Of a stretch of DNA of 64,000 nucleotides, positions 54,333 through 63,056 are shown in pieces. The stretch comes from Rhizobium sp. NXC14 (GTDB taxonomy: Bacteria; Pseudomonadota; Alphaproteobacteria; Rhizobiales; Rhizobiaceae), in the NCBI RefSeq assembly GCF_002117485.1, contig NZ_CP021031.1, positions 62,001 to 126,000 of the forward strand, written 5' to 3'. Each line of letters opens with the position of its first letter. Within the stretch, counting starts at the first letter, position 1. Under the pieces are notes generated by a model. The model did no database searches. It was not told the origin of the DNA and was given only the letters and a program-made list of their open reading frames with translations. A program made the translations under genes and the position numbers.

Positions 54333-54672
54333 CGCGTCCCTCCTGTTTTATCTCGCTGATGATTTCGTCCAATGCTTCGAAGCGGGCCTCGAACAGCCTG
54401 CGATGCGCCTCGATCCACTCGGCCTCCGCCTTGAGGCCGCGTTTCCCAAGCTTGCAGGTTCTCACCCGTCCGACCTTCTGCGTGACGACGAGCCCGGCCC
54501 GCTCGAGAACCTGGACGTGCTTCTTCATGCCGGTCAGCGTCATCTGGAACGTGTCCGCGAGACTGGTGATCGACGCGTCCCCCCACCCAAGCTGATCGAT
54601 GATCCCGCGGCGGGTCGCATCGGACAGCGCCGCAAACGAGAGATCGAGGGGAGGGCCTACATACTGAACCAA
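54325..54672 (-). CDS. ArsR-family transcriptional regulator
   Basis: About 115 residues with winged helix-turn-helix: LSFAALSDATRRGIIDQL, ASITSLADTFQMTLTGMKKH and VQVLERAGLVVTQKVGRVRT. No metal-binding cysteine pair is seen, so it belongs to the group paired with SRPBCC proteins. The likely start is TTG at 54672 (read MVQYVGPPLDL), as in related proteins; no ATG fits. A perfect palindrome covers this start, suggesting autorepression. Upstream sequence is a foreign permease fragment, so the native promoter may be partly lost. Confidence 0.82.
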   Translation of the reverse strand: MVQYVGPPLDLSFAALSDATRRGIIDQLGWGDASITSLADTFQMTLTGMKKHVQVLERAGLVVTQKVGRVRTCKLGKRGLKAEAEWIEAHRRLFEARFEALDEIISEIKQEGRDD

Positions 54673-54688
54673 ATGGTTCAGTATGTAG
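54657..54688. promoter_or_regulatory. Perfect palindrome over the arsR start codon (probable operator)
   Basis: Arms CTACATACTGAACC (54657-54670) and GGTTCAGTATGTAG (54675-54688) are perfect complements of 14 bases around AAAT. The TTG start of the ArsR-like gene lies within it. ArsR repressors bind such 12-2-12-like palindromes near their own promoters. Confidence 0.7.
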
Positions 54689-54728
54689 CTTATTCGGAAG
54701 CGAAAGCCTTCCGAGCCGTCTGCGGTGA

Positions 54729-54942
54729 TCATTTGAGCCCGCCATGGGCGAGACCTGCCACGAGATAGCGCTGGAGGAAGAGCGCCACCAGATAGACCGG
54801 TACGATGCCGGCGAGCGAGGCAGCTGCCATCTGGCCGAACTTGACCAGCCGATCCCCCAGGGAGCGAGATGCCGACAGGAAGCGTGCGGGTCTCGTCGGA
54901 AAAGGTAAAGGCGGAGGCAAAGAGGAACTCGTTATAGGCGAG
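54729..54942 (-). pseudogene. Duplicated 3' end of the MalG-like permease gene
   Basis: The minus strand encodes YNEFLFASAFTFSDETRTLP and YLVALFLQRYLVAGLAHGGL, nearly as in the permease at 11302-12117. DNA identity over about 215 bases is high, with scattered changes and one small deletion near the GISL codons. Similarity starts at the GATCATTTGAG stop region on one side and ends at about 54942. It is a fragment copy from a related operon. Confidence 0.85.
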
Positions 54943-55038
54943 GAAGCCAAAACCGGATCGATCCCGGGCGAAGGAATCCTCCCCATCGGAGCTCGCGATG
55001 TCGGACGGCAAACGAGCCGCTGGCAAATCAAGCCAATC

Positions 55039-55344
55039 TCATCCTCTCTGACGCGACTGGCCGCGTTCTTCTGTTCGCTGTCGGCGAACGACGGTGAGCG
55101 TGGTTATGCCCGCCTCATCGGCGGCACGCAAAAATGCTTCCCGGAACTGTTCTGGCGCGATCCGGCCGCTAATCGCATCCACGCAGGCTTTAACGGCACT
55201 GACGTATTCCTCGCCGTCATCCGACGGCCAGTACTTGATCAGGATATGAGCCGCGTCGCCGAGCGTGCGCACGACCTTGCGCACTGGCCGACCGCTCAGG
55301 GTCAGACCTACGGGCGTGAATGTCGACAATGCGTTCCAGTTCAT
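55039..55344 (-). CDS. DUF982 domain protein
   Basis: A 101-residue protein with RKVVRTLGDAAHILIKYWPS, YVSAVKACVDAISGRIAPEQ and FREAFLRAADEAGI, the pattern of DUF982, a small family largely confined to rhizobia and often plasmid-borne in many copies. Cytoplasmic; function unknown. The start follows GGTCGAGGG. The C-terminal RQRTEERGQSRQRG is basic and may be a read-through tail. Confidence 0.78.
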   Translation of the reverse strand: MNWNALSTFTPVGLTLSGRPVRKVVRTLGDAAHILIKYWPSDDGEEYVSAVKACVDAISGRIAPEQFREAFLRAADEAGITTLTVVRRQRTEERGQSRQRG

Positions 55345-55539
55345 TGCCCTCGACCCCTAAAGAACGGATATTATCAAGGACTATATACGTGCATCCTAAA
55401 ATTCGGAAATACAGATTGTTGGATGCGAGATGCTGCTAAAGGCTTCCGCCTCGAACGGGGAGGGCGCTCTACGACCTGATGTCGGAGCGCCCCAAGCTGC
55501 GTCGACCGTTGTTGCGATGCAGGCGATAACAGCGCGCAG

Positions 55540-55834
55540 GTCGGCGACAATCCGCTTCAGCTTGGCATTCTCCTCCTCGAGCTGCCGCAGCCGCTTCATC
55601 TCCGAGGGCACAGGCCGGCGTATTTTTTGCGCCAGTTGTAAAAGGTGGCGTCCGAAATCCCTGCCTTGCGGCACACTTCGCCGACCGGTGTGTCCTCCGC
55701 CGCCTGCATCAACACAGATGCGATCTGCGCTTCCGAAAACCTCGAGGCCTTCATCGAATTCTCCTCTTCTTCCCACCAGGGATCATAAGTGGAAATTTCC
55801 AGGTCTGAATGGCCTAATTTAACGGGGGCACGTC
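55540..55834 (-). mobile_element. Fragment of an IS3-C-type element
   Basis: Holds the right end (GGCCTAATTT, then GCACGTCA at 55834) and most of orfA, starting MKASRFSEAQIASVL at 55754, through MKRLRQLEEENAKLKRIVAD, with a one-base change in the middle. It ends at about 55540 where unrelated sequence begins. Compared with IS3-C it shows what the IS3-C end looked like before copy 2 inserted. Confidence 0.8.
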
Positions 55835-56038
55835 AGATACATAGCGGCCGTTTGGGTGCACTATCAGAGAGTAACCCGAACCGTGGAGCCGACGCACTAA
55901 AATGATGTGCACTTCAGCCTCCAAACCAAGCGGCGGTGCTCGTTCTCGCGGCATTCGAACTAGGCCGTAAACTCATAAAATTACCTGTTGTTTAGTCCCG
56001 CCGATGATTCAAGGCTTCCGAATGAGGGAGCCTTGGAA

Positions 56039-56774
56039 TGACGCGCCGCCGCTACGAACTCACCGGCCACGAATGGCAATCCTGTCGCCGCTGTTGCCCA
56101 ACAAACCGCGTGGTTTCCCCGCGTCTATGATCGGCGGGTGCCAAATGGCATCCTGTGGCGGTTTCGGACGGACTCGCCCTGGGCGGAAATTCCGGAGCGC
56201 TATGGTCCGCCGACCACCTCCTACAACCGCTTCATCCGCTGGCGGAAGGCCGGTGTCTGGGATCGGCTTCTTGAAGCCGTTTCCGAGGCTTACGATAGCG
56301 ACATCGTCATGATTGACTCAACCAGTGTCCGCGTTCACCAGCACGCAGCCACGGGAAAAAGGGGATGGAGACGATGGCGGCATGGGACGTTCCCGTGGCT
56401 GGCTCACGGGCAAAATCCACGCGCTCGTCGACGCCGAAGGTCGCCCCGTCAACCTCGGTCTCACCGGCGGGCAGATCGCCGACTGCACCGAGGCCGACTC
56501 GCTGACGGACGAGCTCGGCGACGGAGATATCCTGCTGGCTGACAAGGGCTACGACAGTACTGCCATGGCCCAAGGCCGCCGAGCGAAAGCCTGGGCCAAC
56601 ATACCGCCGAAGACCAACCGGAAGGGGCTCTGGCGTTGCATTGCTGTCGCCCACACTCTTCCGACCGCTGCGCGATCGCGGGCAGCTCGTTTCGTCCTTG
56701 GCCGCCGTGTTGAAAGGCCCGGACTGGTCATGTTGGCAAGCCTTCTGCATCGTAGTCAGGGAACCCTGTCTTAA
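56039..56774 (+). pseudogene. IS5 family transposase, decayed
   Basis: Begins MTRRRYELTGHEWQS, then in other frames GILWRFRTDSPWAEIPERYG, RWRKAGVWDRLLEAV and DIVMIDSTSVRVHQH (first catalytic Asp), then GGMGRSRGWLTGKIHALVDA and ILLADKGYDSTAM (second Asp). The last third, including the catalytic Glu, is not recognisable. At least two shifts (near 56110 and 56350) break it. It is of the IS427 type. Confidence 0.8.
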
Positions 56775-57082
56775 CGTGCCCTCAATGAAAAGCTGGAGCG
56801 GTGCTTCGTCCCTGAACGGCTGAGAGTGTCTCCAATGCCGCACACGGAAGTGCGGGTTGCTGACCAGGAACAACTCCGCTTCATGTCGGGCCTCATCTAG
56901 ACGCCCAAGGGGATCCGAGCTCGGAGCAAAAATTCGCCGGAATAACAGCCAGTGGCGTGTGAACCTCCTGCGGCAGGTGAGCCTCTCCACCACTGCATCC
57001 TCCGCAATGGCTACCGATCCTCATCCATTCCGCTTCCCCAGCTCGAAGGATTCGTGCAATGTTTGCTGTATCTTTCGTGCAG

Positions 57083-57538
57083 ATGGGAGCCGCCGTGGAT
57101 ACCGATGCCCATAAGCGCTTTGTGCTGGACTTTATGGCATTGCGCGCGATGAACGTCACAGACAGCGTCACCGTCGACGCCATCGTGGATTACGGGATCG
57201 ACAAAGGCCTAAGCTTGGGCGAAGTGGAGGCCGCTCTGATTCATGCGAGCAACCAGCAGTGGATCTTGCTGGTTGGACCCAATGTACACCTTGTCACAAG
57301 CTGGGTATGCGCAGATCTGGCCTGCGAACAACAACTCGCCCTCCCGCTGATCTTAAGCTTGGTATCTCATTGCGGCAAACAACTCCAATTGCGTCTTTTG
57401 AATTCGCGGAAAGGAGATTACCGTCAGAGTAAGCAATCGACGGAGCGTGCACCGGAAGCCAACCACGTCCGCGTATTAATGCCTGACACCGACGAAAAGC
57501 GACTTCAAGGATTGCGTGCGGCTTCGCTGAGCGACTAG
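57083..57538 (+). CDS. Hypothetical protein with winged-helix-like N-terminus
   Basis: From ATG 57083, 151 residues: MGAAVDTDAHKRFVLDFMAL, DSVTVDAIVDYGIDKGLSLG and EVEAALIHASNQQWILLVGP look like a winged helix-turn-helix. The second half is less ordered and may be out-of-frame or foreign. An ATG at 57059 is an alternative. An IS3 element begins at the stop codon. Family not recognised. Confidence 0.45.
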   Translation: MGAAVDTDAHKRFVLDFMALRAMNVTDSVTVDAIVDYGIDKGLSLGEVEAALIHASNQQWILLVGPNVHLVTSWVCADLACEQQLALPLILSLVSHCGKQLQLRLLNSRKGDYRQSKQSTERAPEANHVRVLMPDTDEKRLQGLRAASLSD

Positions 57539-57568
57539 TGGCCTGCTGCCGGTTTTTCGGACACCGAG

Positions 57569-58436
57569 TTAGGCTAATCCGACCTTGTTTTCAAATTCCA
57601 TCGGGCTGAGGTAGCCCAGTGTCGAATGCCGACGCTTCGGATTGTAGAAGTGCTCGATGTAGTCGAACACGTCCGACTTTGCATCGTCCCTGGTCCTGTA
57701 GACTTTGCGAGCTGTTCGTTCCGTTTTGAGTGATGTGAAGAAGCTTTCCATCGCGGCATTGTCCCAGACGTTGCCGGACCGGCTCATCGAGCAGGTGATG
57801 CCGTGATCGGCCATGAGACGCTGGAACTGCTCGCTGGTGTATTGGCTACCCTGGTCCGAATGGTGGAGAAGCGCATCCGGCTTGCCTCTGCGCCAGATCG
57901 CCATGATCAGCGCATCTGTGACGAGCTGGGCCGTCATGTTGGCATTCATCGACCAGCCGACGACACGGCGGGAGAACAGGTCGATGGCGGCAGCCACATA
58001 GAGCCAGCCCTCAGCCGTCCATAGATAGGTAAAATCGGCCACCCACTTCTGGTTCGGCCTTCCCGCCGAAAACTGACGGTCAAGAACATTCGGCATGATG
58101 ACCGGGCGCTCACCGTCGTCTTTCGGCAAACCCCGCCTTCTCGGTCTTGCTCTCAATTCGTTGTCGTGCATGAGACGCTCGACGCGATGCAGCATGCAGC
58201 CCACAGGAAAAGCCTTCCGCGAGAAGATCATGCCAGACACGCCGCGCGCCGTAGGTGCGGTCGCTGTCCTTCAAGCTGTCCTTGATCTTGTCGAGCAGAG
58301 CCTCGTCATACCGGGCATGCTGGCTCGGTGACCGATGTAACCAGGCATGAAAGCCGGAACGCGATACACCCAGCGCTTCGCAGAGCCATGCCACCGGCCA
58401 GATCGAGCGGTGCTTTGCAATGAACGCGAACTTCAT
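57569..58436 (-). pseudogene. IS3-D orfB transposase, frameshifted
   Basis: Starts MKFAFIAKHRSIWPVAWLCE with GVSRSGFHAWLHRSPSQHAR. The frame is lost near 58215 and resumes as LMHDNELRARPRRRGLPKDD, then VADFTYLWTAEGWLYVAAAI (first Asp), LHHSDQGSQYTSEQF (second Asp) and DNAAMESFFTSLKTER (Glu). One base would restore a full IS3 transposase of about 290 residues. Confidence 0.85.
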
Positions 58437-58723
58437 ATCACGTCCTTCGCAAAGTAGGCGGCGGCCTTTTTTAAGATGTCGCGCTCCGCCTTCAGCTTGG
58501 CGACTTCTTTCCGAAGCCTCTCGATCTCAAGCTGCTCGGGCTTCATCTGCCCGTGACCAGGAAAAGCCTGCACAGGGTCGGAGCCGTATTCCTTTACCCA
58601 CTTGCGCAGGACATTCTCATGAACATCCAGATCGCGGGATGCCTGCGCAACGCTGACCCCACGCTCTCGCACCAACTTCACTGCCTCAAGCTTGTACTCG
58701 CGGCTGAACTTCCTTCGTTGCAT
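58433..58723 (-). CDS. IS3-D orfA transposase subunit
   Basis: A 96-residue OrfA: RRKFSREYKLEAVKLVRERG, VSVAQASRDLDVHENVLRKW (helix-turn-helix) and a coiled coil IERLRKEVAKLKAERDILKK. It overlaps orfB by four bases, where programmed frameshifting would act. Intact. Confidence 0.9.
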   Translation of the reverse strand: MQRRKFSREYKLEAVKLVRERGVSVAQASRDLDVHENVLRKWVKEYGSDPVQAFPGHGQMKPEQLEIERLRKEVAKLKAERDILKKAAAYFAKDVI

Positions 58724-58795
58724 TCATGCGCTCCAGTTTCATTGAAAACACCTTAACTCGGTGTCCACGAAACCGGCAGCAGGCCAGTCCACCGA

Positions 58796-58999
58796 TTAGA
58801 GGACAGAGACGTTCTCAGCCTTCGACTTGCCTGTCTTGCGGTCCTGTCCCACCTCGAAGCTGACCTTGTCACCTTCGCGGAGCGAGCCGCCATTTTGCAA
58901 GGCAGACACGTGAACGAACACATCTTGTCCGCCGTTCTCAGGCGTTATGAAGCCGAAGCCTTTGTCATCATTGAAGAATTTCACCGTACCTGTTGGCAT
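58796..58999 (-). CDS. Cold-shock family protein
   Basis: A 67-residue cold-shock domain protein with RNP1 ([10 protein letters not shown]) and RNP2 (VFVHVSALQ). It binds single-stranded nucleic acid as an RNA chaperone in the cytoplasm. Full length for the family. The end lies 10 bases from the IS3-D terminus, so the IS landed just after the gene. The symbol is not assigned because rhizobia have several copies. Confidence 0.93.
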   Translation of the reverse strand: MPTGTVKFFNDDKGFGFITPENGGQDVFVHVSALQNGGSLREGDKVSFEVGQDRKTGKSKAENVSVL

Positions 59000-59727
59000 C
59001 AGAAGTCTGTTTCCTGTGTGGTTCGTTCAGTTGGAAGCGAAAGCTACATCTACAGCGCTTGTCGATCAACCGTGAGCAACAGGGGCGTCCTAAAATCGAC
59101 CAGTGCTGTCTGACGATCGGTCGCGATGTTCTAGTGGCCAACTCTTCTTGGATGCAGAGCCTCAGCCCAAGTACCGGGTAAGAACCTGAATGCCTGTGCC
59201 GATCCTGCCGTGCTGGACCTTCGCCATGGGCGATCAGCTCATTTATCACCATTGCCACCATTCTGTCGAAAGCTGCAAACCCTATACTGACATTCGCGCC
59301 GGCCGTCTCCGCACTTGGCATACTCGGAGCTGGCACTTTCAACAGGTGTGCTGCGACTACGGCCAGTTTCATCCGGATGGCACGGGATTTGCTGCGTCTC
59401 TGATGGCCCTCTGAGGGGTCTAATCAACCAGTGAGAGTGACATGGCGTCGAATACGGATCAACCGGGACTGTTGCACACCCCTAGAGCATCTAAAGGCGT
59501 TGGCTGATCAACGCACATAACTGCACCGTTGCCGGCAAGTCCGACTAATTGCTGCCGTGTGTGTGAGACTGCGCACAGAGAAACGCATCCGACTTCGATT
59601 TGAGGCCAACAACGGCCCTACTGCAGCTTCACCGGATTTCATCATGCGTGAGCACTTTACATGTGGCGATCATTCGCCCCTGCCAAATCTCTACCCGCCC
59701 TGGGCGGGGCATTTCGCGGGGGTGTAT
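59000..59727. other. Region without a supported gene
   Basis: Holds the leader and promoter of the cold-shock gene on the minus strand and the upstream part of the AraC gene on the plus strand. Short frames exist on both strands (for example MKLAVVAAHLLKVPAPSMPS on the minus strand from 59372) but none has convincing family signs. Confidence 0.5.
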
Positions 59728-60447
59728 ATGGAAATCACAAGCGTGCGCCGGTTCCTGGTGGCAGGCCTGTCTGAGCGCAGAATGAGAGAACTACGGAAAA
59801 TTCTGCGAGAGCTTGATGACGCACTCGGCGTTTCGGCCAGGAAATCGAACGCTGCGGAAAAGGATCCGGTTTTGCTTGTCGCCGTGGATCACGACGCGGC
59901 GGTCGGACTGCCCCTTTCGTTCGGGCCCATTGCCATAGTCCCACGCACCCTTCCAGATGTGGATAACTTGCTTCGGCGCGGCTTCGCCGACTACATAACT
60001 TATCCATTCAGCGCCTTGGAGATTCAAAGGCGGCTCTTTGGAATGCCGTCGGCAAGTGGTCGCGCGGATATGCCGACAAATGTGGGCGTTCCATCGATGG
60101 TGCGATCCGCATGTGGGTTCCTTGAGGTCAATATTGCCCGTACGGTTGGCGTCAAGGAACTGGCCTCAAGAATGGGCACGAACCGAAATACCTTGAACAA
60201 GGCGTTCAATCAGGCGTTTGGCGTCGGTCCCATTACTTGGCTGCGCCAGCGTCGTTGCGCGGTGGCGGCACAGCTATTGCGCGAAGGATCGGAGAGTATT
60301 CTCAACATCGCACTCAGAGTCGGTTACGAAGATCCGAATAATTTCTCAACCGCGTTCCGCAAGATTTATGATGTAAGCGCGATTTTCGCTGCACGTTGAC
60401 GCCAAGCCGTTGATTGGCATCGGATCAACGTTTGGAACCGTATTGTG

Positions 60448-61740
60448 TCAGGCGGCTTCGGTTCTGGCGAAGTTGAACGGCAGCAGGTCGACGATGTGGG
60501 CCCTTTCGTCCCGCTGCGGCAACTCAGTGAGCACGTAGCGCAGCCAGGCAAGCGGGTCTACGCCACAGGCGCGGCAAGTGAGCATCAGACTGTAGATCAC
60601 TGCGCTGGCCTTGGCTCCGTCGGCGGTGTCGCTGAACAGCCACGATTTTCTTCCGGTGGCAAAAACTCTGATTTCGCGTTCCAGAATGTTGTTATCGATC
60701 GGCATCCTGCCGTCGCTGGTATAGCGTGTCAGGTAATCCCATTGGTTCAGGGTGTAGGCGACGGCGTCGCCGAGCTTGGTATCCGGCACGACCTTCGGCG
60801 CGATGGCGTCGAGCCACGCCTTTAGGGCGTTCAGGACAGGCAAGCTGTGCTGTTGGCGGAAACGGCGAATGCAATCAGCCGTCGTCTCACCGGCATCCGG
60901 GGTTTTGTCTCTTGCCTGCTTTTCGATCCGGTATAGCTGCTCGAAGAACCGGAGTGCCTGTTCCGGCGGTCCGCCTCCATTCTTCCGGGTTTTGAGAGCC
61001 TCGACGAAGCGCCGTCGTGAATGAGCCATGCATCCGACATGGGTTGCGCCATGCAATGTGCGCCACGCGGTGTAGCCATCGCTCACCAATATGCCGCGGT
61101 AGTCACCGAGGAAGGTCTGGGGGTGGATCTGGCCTCGGCCGGGCTGATAATCGAGCAGTACGATTGGCTGGTCACTATCCTCGCTACTGCGATAAGCCCA
61201 CATATACGATGTGCTGGTGGCCTCCTTGTCCTTTTCCTTCAGGACCTGGACTGTGGTCTCATCGCCGTGAATGAGAGGCTGCGATCGCAGCCGCAGTTTC
61301 AGGGCGTCATAGATGCGATGCAGATGCTTCTCGCTTGAACCGATGACCCAGTGAGCGAGAGCGCCGCGGCTGATCGGCACGCCGGCCCGCTCGAATGTCT
61401 GCGCCACGCGGTAGAGCGGTGTGCCATCGACGTATTTGTGGACGAGCGCGAAGGCTAGCGTCGAAGCGGTAGCGATGCTGCCCGGCAGGGGCTGCGTCGG
61501 CATCGGTGCGATCACGACGGGTGTGTTGATGCCGGTGCGGTCGCAATGGCGGCAGGCATATTTGAACCGGACGTTCTGCAGGACCTTTGCCTTGACTTCA
61601 ATATGAAGCTGCTCGGTAACGGCCTCGCCCATGCGATGCATTTGACTATCGCAGCACGGGCAAGCCTTCTGATCGTCGGGAAGGTCATATTCGACACGCT
61701 CACGCGGCAGGTCTTCCGGCAGAGGTCTGCGGCCGCGCAT
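60448..61740 (-). pseudogene. tnpC: IS66 TnpC transposase, N-terminally truncated
   Basis: 430 residues from the RGRRPLPEDLPRERVEYDLP zinc-region start onward. CPCCDSQMHRMGEAVTEQL, IHGDETTVQVLKEKD, LVSDGYTAWRTLHG and NNILEREIRVFATGRKS show the zinc site and the DDE residues. The first 90 or so residues (coiled coil) are absent because of the internal deletion that also removed tnpB. The catalytic domain remains. Confidence 0.85.
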
Positions 61741-62149
61741 GACCCAGCGCTCCGATGATTGCCGTCAATGCATCTACGTCACCGCATTCCAGCGTCAGCT
61801 TCACGCCGTTCGGCAGTGACGCGCTCACCTTCGCTGGAGAGGGCAGCGGCCGGTTCCTCTCTGCTTTCCGAGGCAGCTCTTCACCAAACTCAAACTCGTC
61901 GCTGGCCGCGGTGATTTGCACCGGAATAAAAGACGATGTCGAAGACGGCGGCGACGCAAGCGGCTGGGTGTGCTTCCGTATCCATTTCCAAACGAGGTTC
62001 GCGTTGACCCCGTGTTCGCGCGCGAGTTTCGATACCGATGCGCCAGGTTCAAGGCAGGCCGCAATAAGGCGGTCTTTCGAACTTTGATCGAAACGGCGTC
62101 TCCCATTCCGACCGACCAGCCGCACGGCAAGTTTTCGACCTTCTTCCAT
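61741..62149 (-). pseudogene. tnpA: IS66 TnpA, C-terminally truncated
   Basis: Starts MEEGRKLAVRLVGRNGRRRF with a helix-turn-helix (KDRLIAACLEPGASVSKLAR, EHGVNANLVWKWIRK). The C-terminal half is near complete (LPNGVKLTLECGDVDALTAI), after which the frame enters tnpC sequence out of phase. Located at the right end of IS66-E. Confidence 0.8.
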
Positions 62150-62314
62150 CACTTGGTGTCCACCTATTTTGGTGGACACCTCATGCCAAAGCTCACTCAA
62201 TTGCAGAAGGTGCGGGGAAAATCGCGCTTACTTTATGATCAAGGTCCTATGGAGTTCCGGAAGAAATTCAAAACGCATAAACTTGCTGAGGATGCCAACG
62301 ACGCGCGGGGATGA

Positions 62315-63056
62315 TCCCAAGATTGTCTTTTGGTGATGTCGCGTGCCGGTTGAAATTACGCTTGGCTCTGGATCAATCCGATGCTGTCTATTGTTCATAA
62401 AGCAAAGGCGTTCGGCTGAAGGATGGTGAGGCGCTGGCGTCCGGTTTCCGGTATCTTGGCCCACTTCAAGGCGGAGATCGAGCGGCTAACCTCCGCGGCT
62501 GGCGCCATGGAACCTGCGATCTCTGCATGGGCCGGTAATCTGAGCAACACGCCCTCTTCCAGAGCGCAGCGAGCAAGATAGGCCTTCAGGCGCTTATAGA
62601 CGCTTTGGCTTGCGATTGGTAGCTATGCGTCGTCAGACGCCTGATAGGGTCCGCGCGCGCTTGCGATCATTTTTATGGCGAGGTTAAGAACCGTAGCTCC
62701 AGGCGCTGTCCGATCAGATCAATCGCTCTCGGAATAATGCAATGGCCGGGCATTCGCATGATCATCGTCTAGTGTTCGGCGGCGGGCGCAACCATGGCGG
62801 ATTGCGTATCCTCAACAGTCAAATAGTGTAACACTCAAAGATTTGAGTGACGCAATCAGAAGCATGGATTGTTCAGTCCGTGCACAAGATATCGCCGTAA
62901 GCAAACGGGAATGCCATTGGCAAGTTGGCACTACCGGGGTCTGAACACTCAATCAGAGAGGCAGGCGGTTTGCTTTCGGAGCTCCCCAGTCACAACCGAG
63001 CTATGATTGGAACTTGGGGGCCTCCTTTTCGGCACTCGAACCAAGGGAGCACTGCG
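62315..63056. other. Region without a supported gene
   Basis: About 740 bases with no convincing frame on either strand. A minus frame 62228-62464 contains GNRTPAPHHPSAERLCF but is not recognised. The last 100 bases should contain the promoter and ribosome site (AAGGGAG) of the next gene. Confidence 0.55.

Larger units (their letters stand above)
57539..58786 (-). mobile_element. IS3 family element (IS3-D)
   Basis: Long imperfect terminal repeats: TGGCCTGCTGCCGGTTTTTC at the left and, inverted, TGGCCTGCTGCCGGTTTCGT at the right, both followed by GGACACCGAGTTA. Length 1248. Target duplication not clear. Two genes on the minus strand, orfA intact and orfB frameshifted. Confidence 0.85.
60373..62231 (-). 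mobile_element. IS66 family deletion derivative (IS66-E)
   Basis: Ends GTAAGCGCGATTTTCGCTGC at 60373 and, inverted, GTAAGCGCGATTTTCCCCGC ending at 62231; target duplication TTTATGAT, 8 bases and perfect (60365-60372, 62232-62239). At 1859 bases it is shorter than a full IS66: tnpB and the ends of tnpA and tnpC next to it are missing. Confidence 0.9.
59728..62314 (+). pseudogene. AraC-family regulator split by an IS66 element
   Basis: ATG 59728 (MEITSVRRFLVAGLSERRMR) has a GGGGGTG site; the frame is also open from 59557. The C-terminal AraC DNA-binding domain starts VGVKELASRMGTNRNTLNKA and LNIALRVGYEDPNNFSTAFR. The frame is cut at KIYD (60372) by IS66-E. It resumes at 62240 with QGPMEFRKKFKTHKLAED and ends TGA at 62314. 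Deleting the element with one TTTATGAT copy joins the parts in frame to about 239 residues. The broken product lacks only the last helix but gains a foreign tail. The target genes are unknown. Confidence 0.85.

Noticed and set aside
59190..59414. Plus-strand frame of 74 codons rich in Cys and His
   Set aside because: No ribosome site, no family resemblance, overlaps a minus-strand frame equally unsupported.
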